DNA from: Rhizobiales bacterium PAR1
GTDB taxonomy: Bacteria > Pseudomonadota > Alphaproteobacteria > Rhizobiales > Beijerinckiaceae
Direction: 5' to 3'
NCBI GenBank assembly: GCA_002256205.1
Contig: NKIW01000001.1
Coordinates: forward strand, 434,001-498,000
Length of the DNA stretch: 64,000 bases
Part shown: piece by piece, positions 37,827-46,992 of the stretch
Layout of the letters: each line of letters begins with the position of its first letter
Position numbering within the stretch: the first letter of the stretch is position 1
Position numbers and translations under genes: made by a program
The notes under the pieces: generated by a model
The model's database searches: none
The model's input: only the letters and a program-made list of their open reading frames with translations
What the model was told of the DNA's origin: nothing

Positions 37827-37934
37827 CGCCTGTCCTCTTTGGCCGGACGATAGGCAGAAGTTCCGAAAATACCGTTAAGTCACTGGAATATCGTGTAAAT
37901 ACATCAGTTACCATACGGTACAGCACACCGGATG

Positions 37935-40007
37935 TCAGATCGCCAGACACAGCCGGAGGGAATCCAGCACCGCGGCGTGAATGTTGCGACTGCTGGCGGC
38001 ATCGCCGACGCGATGCAGCTCGAAGCGCGCCTCCGGCCGGAGCGTGCGCGGCTGCGGCGTCCCCGCGATCAGCGCCTCAAGATCGGTCACGCCGTCGTTG
38101 ACCGCCTGCGACTTCAGCGCGTGGAAAATCCCGTCCGCCGGCAAGGTGCCATGCTCGATCACGACCTGATCAGCGATGCGCTCGACCAGCGCGCGCGTTG
38201 CCATGTTGCGGAACGTGGCGGTCAGGCGGTTGCCTTCGCGGCGCACGCCGACGATCTCGTGATCAAAGGTCATCGGCACTTGCAATTCGTGCATTCGCTT
38301 TTTCCAGATGATCCGCTCGGCATAGGTCAGCTCATGGGCCAATTGGGCATCGAGCGAAACGAGACTGACCTGCCGTCCCGCCATCGCCGCAAGCTCGGCG
38401 GTCTGTGGCGCGGGGTGACGCCCTGTGCCGTCATAAACGATCACCGTTCCGGCGGGTGAAATACCGCCCGAGACCATATCCCACACGCTGGTGCAGTGTT
38501 CGGAACCCTCCAGCCAATCAAGGTCCGGCATGCCACCGGTCGCGATAATGACCGCATCCGGCGCTTCGGCGAGCACATCCTCCGCCTCGGCCAGATGACC
38601 AAGTCGAACGGTGACGCCAAGGCGCTCGATTTCGGAGGCGCGCCAGTCGATGAGCCCCACCAGATCCTTGCGCCATGTTGCGCGGGCACCGAGCAGCACC
38701 TGCCCGCCGAGCTTGTTCGCGGCTTCGAACAGCACAACGCTATGACCGCGCAGGGCCGAGACGCGTGCCGCCTCCAGCCCGGCAGGCCCACCGCCGACCA
38801 CCACGATCTTGCGACGATGCGGGGCGGACGGCACCTCATGCCCAAGCGTCGTCTCGCGTCCCGTCGCCGGGTTATGCAGACAATGCGGGCGATAGGGCGA
38901 TTGGCAATGCGTTGCGCCAACACAGGGGCGGATCAGATGCTCCTGCCCTGCCTCGATCTTCCGCACGATATGCGGATCGGCGATATGGGCGCGAGTCATC
39001 GCCACCATATCGAGAAGCCCCTCGGCAATGGCATGGCGTGCGGTCGCGATATCGGAAATGCGCGCGGCGTGAAAAACCGGCAGCGTCACCTCGCGCTTGA
39101 AGGCCCCAACGGCCGCGAGCCAGGGCGCGATGGGCGAAGCCATGCCCGGCATGTTGTCAACCGCCAGCGCAAGTTCAGTATCCATCTTGCCATAGATGGC
39201 GTTGAAAAAGTCGAGCATGCCCGATTTTTCGATGAGCTGGGCAATGCCGATGCCCTCGGCGGTATCGATGCCGTCCGGATCGCCCTCATCGATGATGAAG
39301 CGCATCCCGACAAGGAAATCATTGCCGGCCTGTTTGCGGATTTCCTCGAGCACCTCCAGCGCAAAGCGGCAGCGATTGGCGAGCGAACCACCGTAACCGT
39401 CGGTGCGGTGGTTGGTCTTGGGCGAAAGAAACTGGCCGATGAGGTGCCCGCCCGCCAGCGTTTCGATTCCGTCAAGCCCGCCATCGCGGCAGCGCCGGGC
39501 CGCGGCGCCATAGGCCTTGGTCACGCGGCGGATGTCATGCAGATCCATTTCGCGCGGGAAACTGCGATGCAGCGTCTCGCGGATCGGCGACGGCGCGATG
39601 GTTGGCAGCCAATTATCCGCATAGGGCTCGCCGCGACGCCCCAGATGCGTGATCTGCACCATGAGCTTGGTGCCATGCTGATGGATACGATCCGAGAATT
39701 CCTGAAGGTATGGAATGATCGCATCCGTCCCGACATTGAGCTGGCGGAAGATGTTCGGGCTGTCGAGATCGACGTTCGAGGAGCCGCCGAACATCGTCAG
39801 CCCGATACCGCCTTTCGCCTTTTCCTCATGGTAGCGCTGATAGCGCTCGGTCGGCATACCGCCGGATTCAAGGCCGCAGGCATGGCTGGTGCTCATCACG
39901 CGATTGCGGAAGGTGATGCCCTTGATCGTGAGTGGCGAGAGCAGCGGATCATGCCGGGCCGGGGCCATGGCAGGAGAAACAGCATCCGGGGAAGAAAGCG
40001 TTGTCAT
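37935..40007 (-). CDS. Stachydrine/N-methylproline demethylase-like NADH:flavin oxidoreductase
   Basis: A 690-aa old-yellow-enzyme-type protein: N-terminal FMN TIM barrel (about 20-370), then an FAD/NAD(P) domain with VVVGGGPAGLEAA (403-415). The iron-sulfur region is CVGATHC...C (Cys362, 368, 376), with three Cys instead of the four in 2,4-dienoyl-CoA reductase; the arrangement followed by LHNPATGRE recalls N-methylproline demethylases. Start MTTLSSPDAV overlaps the ProC-like gene by ATGA. It probably removes an N-methyl group from an amino acid or amine. The ProC-like neighbour supports this. Confidence 0.85.
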   Translation of the reverse strand: MTTLSSPDAVSPAMAPARHDPLLSPLTIKGITFRNRVMSTSHACGLESGGMPTERYQRYHEEKAKGGIGLTMFGGSSNVDLDSPNIFRQLNVGTDAIIPYLQEFSDRIHQHGTKLMVQITHLGRRGEPYADNWLPTIAPSPIRETLHRSFPREMDLHDIRRVTKAYGAAARRCRDGGLDGIETLAGGHLIGQFLSPKTNHRTDGYGGSLANRCRFALEVLEEIRKQAGNDFLVGMRFIIDEGDPDGIDTAEGIGIAQLIEKSGMLDFFNAIYGKMDTELALAVDNMPGMASPIAPWLAAVGAFKREVTLPVFHAARISDIATARHAIAEGLLDMVAMTRAHIADPHIVRKIEAGQEHLIRPCVGATHCQSPYRPHCLHNPATGRETTLGHEVPSAPHRRKIVVVGGGPAGLEAARVSALRGHSVVLFEAANKLGGQVLLGARATWRKDLVGLIDWRASEIERLGVTVRLGHLAEAEDVLAEAPDAVIIATGGMPDLDWLEGSEHCTSVWDMVSGGISPAGTVIVYDGTGRHPAPQTAELAAMAGRQVSLVSLDAQLAHELTYAERIIWKKRMHELQVPMTFDHEIVGVRREGNRLTATFRNMATRALVERIADQVVIEHGTLPADGIFHALKSQAVNDGVTDLEALIAGTPQPRTLRPEARFELHRVGDAASSRNIHAAVLDSLRLCLAI

Positions 40008-40819
40008 GTCAGCCTCGCTTGGGATTCTGTCTGAAGCGCGCTCTGGCGCGAAAAACTGGCGTCGACAATCCGCTCGCAAAGCGCGGGCAAATCGGCGTCG
40101 AGCACGGCCATTTGGGCTTCCGTCACCCCGCCCGGCGTCGCCGTCGCCGCGATCAGTTCTGCAAAGCTATGACCACGCGCGACAAGATCGCTGACCGCGC
40201 CGAAGGTCTCGGCCATCATCGCCGTGAGGTCGGTGCTGCTTAGATGCGCGGCGCGTCCGGCATTCGCGGCGACAAAAGCTTCGCCGAAGCGCGCCACCAG
40301 CGCGAGCGCCGAACCTGCAACATTGGAAGCGACACGCGTATCCGCATCGTCAATCCACGCGGGCATGCCGATCAGCGCCGCCAGCGCCATCACCGTTTCG
40401 ATATGTGCCGGAGCGGCGTTGGGGCCAGCCATCACCGGCATGGCGCCGCGTCCCACGCTCTGCGCGAGGGTTGGCACAAGCTTTACAATAGGACGCGCCG
40501 TAACAGCACCGAGTGCGCTCAGCGAAACGCCGTTGGTGAGGCTGACGACGATGGTATCGGAGCGAAGAACATCGGCGCAGTCCGCGAGAACCGGCACGCA
40601 AGCCTCCGGCGATACCGCGAGCACCAGGATCGCCGCTTGCGCCGCCGCGTCGCGGATGGGAAGACAGCGCGCCATCTGGCAAGAAGCTGCGAGCGCGGCG
40701 CCAGCTGCCGGGTTCCGGCCCGCGATGATGACCTCGCGCCCGGCTGCATCGAAGGCGCGGGCCAGCACCGAGCCGATTCGCCCGGTACCGATCACCGTAA
40801 TCGCGCCCTCCTCGGCCAT
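40004..40819 (-). CDS. Pyrroline-5-carboxylate reductase-like NAD(P) oxidoreductase
   Basis: A 271-aa protein with an N-terminal Rossmann motif (VIGTGRIGSVLA, about 9-20) and ProC-like features: VKLVPTLAQSVGRGAMPV near 115 and TPGGVTEAQMAVL near 230. It is divergent from housekeeping ProC, so it may reduce or oxidise a related cyclic imine. It is coupled to the demethylase gene and starts 9 bases after the HAD gene, in a single operon. Confidence 0.83.
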   Translation of the reverse strand: MAEEGAITVIGTGRIGSVLARAFDAAGREVIIAGRNPAAGAALAASCQMARCLPIRDAAAQAAILVLAVSPEACVPVLADCADVLRSDTIVVSLTNGVSLSALGAVTARPIVKLVPTLAQSVGRGAMPVMAGPNAAPAHIETVMALAALIGMPAWIDDADTRVASNVAGSALALVARFGEAFVAANAGRAAHLSSTDLTAMMAETFGAVSDLVARGHSFAELIAATATPGGVTEAQMAVLDADLPALCERIVDASFSRQSALQTESQARLT

Positions 40820-40828
40820 CGCGCGGCC

Positions 40829-41554
40829 TCAGGCGCGCAATTCGGCGACGTAGCGCTTGGCAAGATCGCCAATGCTCAGCGCGAGGAAATCCGGCACAGT
40901 ATGAGCGGATGGAACCTGCGTGCCACCATAGCCGGTCTTACCGTGCCGACGATAAATCCAGCAGGATGCGAGCCCCGCCGCCTTCGCCGCGCCAATGTCG
41001 TGATACTGGCTCTGCGCGACATGCAGAATGCGTTCGCGCTTGACGCCCTGCTTGCCGAGATGAGCAATGAACCACTCGAAGGCACGCGGATCGGGCTTGG
41101 CAAAGCCCATGTCCTCTTCCGTGATGATCTCGGAAAAAGGCGAGCCGAGGCGCGCCGCCATGGCGCGGGCGGAGGCGCGGTCACCGTTCGTCACCACCAC
41201 CAGGAAGCGAAAATACTTCTTCAGCTCCGCAAGCGCTTCGGCCGCATCCGGGTAATCCGGCCAGTCGCGGGCTGACTGTATCACCAGCCGGGCGTCTTCA
41301 GGCTTCTCCTCGACGCCATATTCCTTGGCGAGCGCGGACCATGTGCGCGCCATACGTCCGCTGAAGAGCAACGAAGGATCATCCTTGCGGATCTGCGACT
41401 GCGCATTGGCGTAGCTCTCGAGCAGCGTATCGTCACTGACATTTGGCTGTGAGGGCAGGATACGGGGACGAAGAAAATCCAGCACGCCCTTCTCGAAGTC
41501 GATCAGCGTGCCGATCATGTCGAAGGTCATCACATCGAAATCACTCAGCCGCAT
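40829..41554 (-). CDS. Haloacid dehalogenase type II-like HAD hydrolase
   Basis: A 241-aa HAD protein. The nucleophile motif is FDMIGTLIDF at the N-terminus, motif II is VVTNGDRA and the Lys/Asp motifs are FAKPDPRAFEW and HVAQSQYHDI. The last segment is the pattern of L-2-haloacid dehalogenases, but many such proteins are phosphatases. Start MRLSDFDVMT overlaps the ABC ATPase end by 14 bases. It is placed between transporter and ProC-like genes; its role in the pathway is unclear. Confidence 0.85.
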   Translation of the reverse strand: MRLSDFDVMTFDMIGTLIDFEKGVLDFLRPRILPSQPNVSDDTLLESYANAQSQIRKDDPSLLFSGRMARTWSALAKEYGVEEKPEDARLVIQSARDWPDYPDAAEALAELKKYFRFLVVVTNGDRASARAMAARLGSPFSEIITEEDMGFAKPDPRAFEWFIAHLGKQGVKRERILHVAQSQYHDIGAAKAAGLASCWIYRRHGKTGYGGTQVPSAHTVPDFLALSIGDLAKRYVAELRA

Positions 41555-42563
41555 GGACAGGGTCTCCTTCAGAAACGGTCGCGCCGGGGGAAAGCGGCAC
41601 GAAACAGGCGTTGGCGCGGTGATCTGCGCCGGGTTCAAGCGGTGGCCGCTGCGTCAGGCATTGGCCGATCCGGCGGGCGCAACGGGCGGCATAATTGCAG
41701 GCCTTCGCGGGGTCTGGAATGGAGAGCGTAGCCTCGTCGGCATCCGTCACCACCGCGCCAAGGTCGCCATGGCGGGCCTGGACAAGGCTGCGCGTATAGG
41801 GATGGCGTGGATTGTCGAAGAGCTCACGCGCCGGACCGATCTCGACGATACGCCCGAAATACATCACCGCGATGCGATGACAGAGAAACCGCGCCACACC
41901 AAGATCATGGGTAATGAACACCATGCCGGTGCCGGTTTCGCGGTTCATGCGGTTGAGAAGATTGAGGATTTGCGCTCGAACCGAGACATCGAGCTTCGAG
42001 ACCGCCTCATCCGCGACGATCAGGTTGGGCTTCAGGCTGATCGCACGCGCAATTGCAACGCGCTGGAGCTGCCCGCCCGAGAGTTCATGCGGATAACGCT
42101 CGCCGAATTCCGGCCTCAGGCCCACGCGGCGCAGGAGATCGCCAGTCGTCGCCGGGATTTGCGCCTCAGGGCAGATCGCGTGGAGCTTCAACGGCAGTGC
42201 GAGCGCGCTCGCAATCGTGAAACGCGGATTGAAGGACGAGAGCGGGTCCTGAAAGACCATCTGCAAGTCGCGCCGGTGCGGGCCCCAACCCGCCTGCCCT
42301 TTTGCCGCAAGATCGTCACTGCGATAGAAAATCTGGCCCGAGCTCGGCGCAATCATGCCGAGCAATGCACGCCCTAGCGTCGTCTTGCCCGAGCCGGACT
42401 CGCCGACAAGCCCGACGATTTCGCCCGGATAGATGTCGAGACTGACATGATCAAGTGCGCGCACGCGCCGCGCGGCGGCAAAACGCTGTCCGACCAGAAA
42501 ATCGAGCGTGAGGTCCCTCACACTCATCAGAGGGGCACCGCGAGGCGTTGGCTCAATGCTCAT
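41541..42563 (-). CDS. Dipeptide/oligopeptide-type ABC transporter ATP-binding protein (DppF-like)
   Basis: A 340-aa ATPase with Walker A GESGSGKTT near 54, signature LSGGQLQR near 158 and Walker B LIVADEAVSKLD; the common Pro in DEP is Ala here. A C-terminal oligopeptide-transport motif (AARCARRIGQCLTQRPPL) is present. Start MSIEPTPRGAP overlaps the partner ATPase by 11 bases. It works with the ATPase at 42553, the two permeases and the binding protein. Confidence 0.92.
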   Translation of the reverse strand: MSIEPTPRGAPLMSVRDLTLDFLVGQRFAAARRVRALDHVSLDIYPGEIVGLVGESGSGKTTLGRALLGMIAPSSGQIFYRSDDLAAKGQAGWGPHRRDLQMVFQDPLSSFNPRFTIASALALPLKLHAICPEAQIPATTGDLLRRVGLRPEFGERYPHELSGGQLQRVAIARAISLKPNLIVADEAVSKLDVSVRAQILNLLNRMNRETGTGMVFITHDLGVARFLCHRIAVMYFGRIVEIGPARELFDNPRHPYTRSLVQARHGDLGAVVTDADEATLSIPDPAKACNYAARCARRIGQCLTQRPPLEPGADHRANACFVPLSPGATVSEGDPVHAAE

Positions 42564-43518
42564 GCAGAAGGCACCTCGCCAGATGATCAGGCCCGACGAC
42601 CACAAGGGGCGGGCTCCGTTCGGAGCAGGCCGCCATTGCCTGCGCGCAGCGTGGCGCAAAGGCACAGCCCCGCACCGGAATGGCCCCGCCCGGCTCGCCC
42701 GGAAGCTCGTGCAGCTCAGCATCGCCACGGTCTAGCGAGGCGGAAGTCGCCAGCAGCCCCGCGGCATAGGGGTGTTTGGGGCGTTCGAGCACCTCGCGCG
42801 TCGGCCCAATCTCGATGATCTGACCGGCGTACATCACCGCGATGCGGTCGCAGATTTCGCCTGCAATCGCGAGGTCATGGGTGATGAACAGCACCGAGGC
42901 GCCCAGCTTGCGCTGATGCGTGCGGATGAGTTCAAGGATCTGCCGCTCGACGAGATTATCAAGGTTCGTGGTCGGCTCATCGGCAATGATGAGCGAAGGG
43001 CGCAGCGCGATGATCATCGCGAGCAGTGCGCGCTGGAGCATGCCGCCGGAAAGCTGGTGCGGATAGGAGCCGAGCACACGCTCCGGCGCGCGAATGCCGA
43101 CATCGGCAAGGATCGCCTCGGCCTCGGCGTGCCAGTCCTGCGTATCCCCACGCCGCAGGATCGCCTGTTCGAGGTGCCAGCCGATGCGTTTCGCAGGGTT
43201 GAAGGAGCCGACCGGGTCTTGAAAAATCATCGCAAGATCGACGCCCCGGATAGCCCGGAAAGCCTCATCGGACATGCCCAGCACATCCCGCCCGCGATAG
43301 TTCAGCACCGTCGCATCCATATGCGCATGTTCGGGTAGCAGCCGCAGCAGCGAGAGGCCCGTCACGGTCTTGCCGGAGCCGGATTCGCCGATCAGCCCGA
43401 GCGCCTCACCCTCGCGGATCATGAAGGAAACACCGCGCACCGCCGGAGTGCGTCGGCCCTTGATGCCGAAGGATGTATGGAGGTCTTCAACCTCAAGCAG
43501 AATCGCGGGCGCGCTCAT
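42553..43518 (-). CDS. Dipeptide/oligopeptide-type ABC transporter ATP-binding protein (DppD-like)
   Basis: A 321-aa ATPase with Walker A GESGSGKT near residue 44, signature LSGGMLQR near 155 and Walker B LIIADEPTTNLD. The C-terminal CAFAPRCAQAMAACSERSPPL is the Opp/Dpp-type extension with conserved Cys, which in some homologues coordinates iron-sulfur. It overlaps DppC-like by ATGA. Confidence 0.94.
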   Translation of the reverse strand: MSAPAILLEVEDLHTSFGIKGRRTPAVRGVSFMIREGEALGLIGESGSGKTVTGLSLLRLLPEHAHMDATVLNYRGRDVLGMSDEAFRAIRGVDLAMIFQDPVGSFNPAKRIGWHLEQAILRRGDTQDWHAEAEAILADVGIRAPERVLGSYPHQLSGGMLQRALLAMIIALRPSLIIADEPTTNLDNLVERQILELIRTHQRKLGASVLFITHDLAIAGEICDRIAVMYAGQIIEIGPTREVLERPKHPYAAGLLATSASLDRGDAELHELPGEPGGAIPVRGCAFAPRCAQAMAACSERSPPLVVVGPDHLARCLLHEH

Positions 43519-44351
43519 AGGCGCGCCCTCAATTTCGGGTCCATCACGTCGCGGAGGCCGTCACTCAACAGATTGAGGCCAAGCAGCGCGATGGAGACCA
43601 CCATGCCCGTGAGCGTCAGCACCCAGGGCGCGCGTTGAAAGTACTCGCGCCCATCCGCCATGATCGTGCCGAGTGAGGGGTTCGGCGGTTGCACGCCGAG
43701 ACCAAGGAAGCTCAGGCCCGCCTCGATCACGATGCCAAAGGCCACGCCGAGCGCAATCTGCACAAAGACCGGCGCGGCGATATTGGGCAGGATTTCGCGC
43801 AACAGCACCGAATGGGTCGGCTGCCCCATCAGGATCGCGGCGTGGACATAGGGTTCGTCCTTCACCAGCAGCGCCATGTTCCGCGAGAGCCGCGCGAAAA
43901 TCGGCATGTAGATCAGCGCGATGGCAATGGCGATGTTTACGACGCCATAGCCGAGCACCACCATCATGAAGAGCGCCAGAACAAAGCTCGGGAAGGAGAA
44001 CAGGAGGTCGCAGAACCGCATCGCGACGGCTGACCACAGCCCGCCGCGCCAGGCCGCCATCATCCCGATGATCACGCCGAAGACCGCCGCAGCCAGCACT
44101 CCGGAGATCGAGACGGCCAGCGAAATCCTCGCGCCATAGAGGACGCGGGTCAGCACATCACGGCCGAAGGAATCCGTTCCAAGCGGATGGCTGAGACTTG
44201 GCGGTGCCAGCAGCGCCAGAAAGTCCGCCTCTGTTGGCGAATAGGGGCTGAGCCAAGGCCCGAAAACCACCGCCAGCGCGACAATGCCCGTCACGCAGCC
44301 GCCGATCAGCGCGAGCTTGTTGCTCATGGCTGTTGCGAGGTTCAGTTTCAT
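43515..44351 (-). CDS. ABC transporter permease, DppC/OppC type
   Basis: A 278-aa inner-membrane permease with an N-terminal OppC segment (GGCVTGIVALAVVFGPWLSP) and the binding-protein-dependent loop near the EAA motif (AAILMGQPTHSVLLREILPN). The start overlaps DppB by ATGA. It is part of a complete five-gene importer. Confidence 0.94.
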   Translation of the reverse strand: MKLNLATAMSNKLALIGGCVTGIVALAVVFGPWLSPYSPTEADFLALLAPPSLSHPLGTDSFGRDVLTRVLYGARISLAVSISGVLAAAVFGVIIGMMAAWRGGLWSAVAMRFCDLLFSFPSFVLALFMMVVLGYGVVNIAIAIALIYMPIFARLSRNMALLVKDEPYVHAAILMGQPTHSVLLREILPNIAAPVFVQIALGVAFGIVIEAGLSFLGLGVQPPNPSLGTIMADGREYFQRAPWVLTLTGMVVSIALLGLNLLSDGLRDVMDPKLRARL

Positions 44352-45310
44352 GCACGCCTCGGATCAAGACGCGTGCAGATGAGATCAACCGCGAAATTGA
44401 CCAGCAGCACGCACGCGAGGAACACCAGCGCACAGGCCTGCACCAGCGGATAATCCCGCGCAAAAGCAGCATCAACCATCAAGGAACCCACGCCATTGAC
44501 GCCGAAAATCCGCTCAACCACGACCGTTCCGCCGAGGAGATAACGCACCTGAAGCCCGATCACCGTGACGTAGGGGATCAGCGCATTGCGGAAGACGTGA
44601 TGTAGGAAAATGAAGTTCTCGCTATGCCCGAGCGAACGGGCGACACGAACATGGTCCCGGAAGAGCGTTTCCAGCAGCGCCGTGCGCAGGATGCGCGTGA
44701 AGGCTGCCGCCATCGGCGCGGCAATCGCCAAAGCGGGCAAAAACCCGGAGTAAAGCGCACCTGCCAGCGAGAGCGAGGGTGTCGTGAAACCGTAGGACGG
44801 GAAAATCCCGAGCCCCAGCGCCAGCGCATAGATCAGCGCATAGGAGAGCCAGAAATCCGGCATCGAAATGCCGAGCACCGCAAGCGAGGTCGAGGCGCTA
44901 TCGATGAGCTTGCCGTGGCGCAGCGCCGAGATCGTGCCAGCGATCAGCGAGATCACCAGCGCCAAAGCCAGTGCATATGCGCCGACGAAGAGCGTGTTCG
45001 GAAGGCGTGATCCGACAAGTTTGACGATGGGTTCACCCGTAGCGACCACCATAGAGGCGCCAAAATCGCCGATCAGTGCGCCCGACAACCAGCGCCAGAA
45101 TTGCACCAGAAGGGGGTCGTTCAATTGCCATTTCAGCCGGAAGGCCGCGATGGTTTCCGGCGTAGCCATATCGCCCAGCACGGCGAGCGCAGGGTCGCCG
45201 TGTCCCGCACGCATGGCGAAGAACACGGCGGCTGCGCCGAGCAGCGCAAGGAGCAGGATTGCACCCGCCCCCTGCGCCACCCGTGCCAGAAGGGAGATCA
45301 ATTCACGCAT
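44348..45310 (-). CDS. ABC transporter permease, DppB/OppB type
   Basis: A 320-aa permease with about six transmembrane segments and the EAA loop (HVRVARSLGHSENFIFLHHVFRNA). It lies 5 bases after the binding-protein gene and overlaps DppC-like by ATGA. Substrates of such importers include peptides, nickel, opines and amine compounds, so specificity must come from the binding protein and enzymes nearby. Confidence 0.94.
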   Translation of the reverse strand: MRELISLLARVAQGAGAILLLALLGAAAVFFAMRAGHGDPALAVLGDMATPETIAAFRLKWQLNDPLLVQFWRWLSGALIGDFGASMVVATGEPIVKLVGSRLPNTLFVGAYALALALVISLIAGTISALRHGKLIDSASTSLAVLGISMPDFWLSYALIYALALGLGIFPSYGFTTPSLSLAGALYSGFLPALAIAAPMAAAFTRILRTALLETLFRDHVRVARSLGHSENFIFLHHVFRNALIPYVTVIGLQVRYLLGGTVVVERIFGVNGVGSLMVDAAFARDYPLVQACALVFLACVLLVNFAVDLICTRLDPRRA

Positions 45311-45315
45311 TCCGA

Positions 45316-46878
45316 TCAGCTCAGGGTGATCGTGCCGAACTGGTCCGCGAAGTTCGAATAGGCCATCTGCGTAAAGCCCTTGAGGTTGGGCCGGGTCAGA
45401 TTATGGACGTTCGAGGTAAAGCAGGAGAGCACCGGCATCTCCTCGATCGCGAGCATTTCCGCCTCGCGATAGACGGCGAAACGCTTGGCGCGGTCGACCT
45501 CGGCGCGGCCGCGATCCAGGATCGCATCCATCTTTGCCGAAGAATAGTGATGGATGTTGCGGAAGCCCTTCGAGCCGAGCATCTCGCCAATATATTCATC
45601 CGGATCGACAAGACCGAGCCAGCCCATGACCATGGCGTCATAGTCTCCAGCTTTCGCGCGAGCGAACGCGGCGTTGAAGTCCATCGCCTGAAGCGTAAGC
45701 TTGGTGCCCAGTACCTGATTGACCTGCCCGACGAAAATCTCGCCGATGCGACGCCACCAGTTCGAGCCCCAGATCAGAACGACACCTTCCTGCCCAGCCT
45801 TGTATTTACCGAGCGCCATTTCGGCGCGCGCCTTCTCCGGGTTGAACTTCAGGAAATCGCTTGCGACAGGCTTGCCCTCGGCCCAGTGCGCCGGCGGCAA
45901 CACGCCGGGGGTAACAACGCCCTCACCGAAGATCACCGCCTTGACCAGAAGATCGCGATCGAACGCCATCGAGACGGCGCGACGGAAGTGAACGTCGTCA
46001 AATGGCGCACGCTTGTTGTTGAGCGCGATATAACGCGTGTTGAGGCCCGGCTGCTTCAGAACCTTGACGTCACTCCGCTTTTCAAGCGAGGGGACATCCG
46101 CAAACGGCGCGGTGCTGGTCAGGTCGATCTGGTTACCGAGAATGGCAGTCATGCCAGAGGATTCCTCGGCAATGAATGGGCAATTCACGCTCATGATCTT
46201 CGGCGCACCTTCGAAAGCGCCGGGAAATCCGACGAGCTCTACGCCCTCGTTCGGCTTCCATTCCTTCACCATGTAGCGCCCAGTGCCGACCGGACGGCGC
46301 GCGAAGGCCTCTGGCCCCATCGCTTCCAGCGCCTTGCGCGAAATGATCTGGGTGCCGGTACGGGTATTGGTGAGGTAATTGATCAGCGGGCCATAGGGCG
46401 CCTTGGTGACAATCCGCACGGTAAAGGGATCGATGATCTTGATCTCGCTGATCGGCGCAACTTTGGAGCGGTTGGGCGACGCGGTTTTCTCGTCGGCGAC
46501 ACGCTCGATCGAGAATTTCACGTCGTCCGCCGTGAAATCCGAGCCGTCCTGAAACTTCACGCCGCGCCGCAGCTTGAATTCCAGCGTTGTCGCGTCAATG
46601 GCCTGAAAGCTTTCGGCGAGATCGCCGACGACTTCCATCTTGTCATTGAACTTCAGCAGGGCATTGAAAATGCCATACATGATGTAATTTTCGGGGATCA
46701 GGCTCGCTTTCGCGGGGTCCAGCGTGTTGATGACCGTAAAGCCGGTCACCCCTGCCCGAAGCGTCTGGGCTTGCGCCCAAGCCGCCGTCGTGCCCCACGG
46801 CAGCGCTGCCGCACCAATGGAACCGCCAATCAGTCCAAGCGCGTTGCGCCGGTTCATTCCACGTCCTGCCTTCGACAT
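45316..46878 (-). CDS. Extracellular solute-binding protein, family 5 (DppA/OppA type)
   Basis: A 520-aa periplasmic binding protein with an N-terminal twin-Arg-like leader (NRRNALGLIGGSIGAA) and processing near AWAQA. The core shows KFNDKMEVVGDLAESFQ and LRRGVKFQDGSDFTADDVKFS, the hallmark of family 5. The leader could be Sec- or Tat-dependent. It heads the dpp-like genes and is 114 bases downstream of the FAD gene. Confidence 0.93.
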   Translation of the reverse strand: MSKAGRGMNRRNALGLIGGSIGAAALPWGTTAAWAQAQTLRAGVTGFTVINTLDPAKASLIPENYIMYGIFNALLKFNDKMEVVGDLAESFQAIDATTLEFKLRRGVKFQDGSDFTADDVKFSIERVADEKTASPNRSKVAPISEIKIIDPFTVRIVTKAPYGPLINYLTNTRTGTQIISRKALEAMGPEAFARRPVGTGRYMVKEWKPNEGVELVGFPGAFEGAPKIMSVNCPFIAEESSGMTAILGNQIDLTSTAPFADVPSLEKRSDVKVLKQPGLNTRYIALNNKRAPFDDVHFRRAVSMAFDRDLLVKAVIFGEGVVTPGVLPPAHWAEGKPVASDFLKFNPEKARAEMALGKYKAGQEGVVLIWGSNWWRRIGEIFVGQVNQVLGTKLTLQAMDFNAAFARAKAGDYDAMVMGWLGLVDPDEYIGEMLGSKGFRNIHHYSSAKMDAILDRGRAEVDRAKRFAVYREAEMLAIEEMPVLSCFTSNVHNLTRPNLKGFTQMAYSNFADQFGTITLS

Positions 46879-46992
46879 TTTACGGTCTCCCTCCGTGTTG
46901 CGGTATCCGCACGTGTTGTTGGTGGTGGCCAGTTCTGCGTCGTTGTCTGCACGTCATCGTTACCCGGCGCCGCATCACGCGGTCCGAAATTG

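Noticed and set aside
37840-37934. TACC-ATAC-GGTA imperfect palindrome between the GGDEF and flavin oxidoreductase genes
   Set aside because: Arms of four bases are expected by chance in this interval; no other support for an operator.
38496-40034. 512-codon plus-strand open frame opposite the flavin oxidoreductase
   Set aside because: Antisense shadow; the minus-strand gene contains the FMN barrel and FAD motif.
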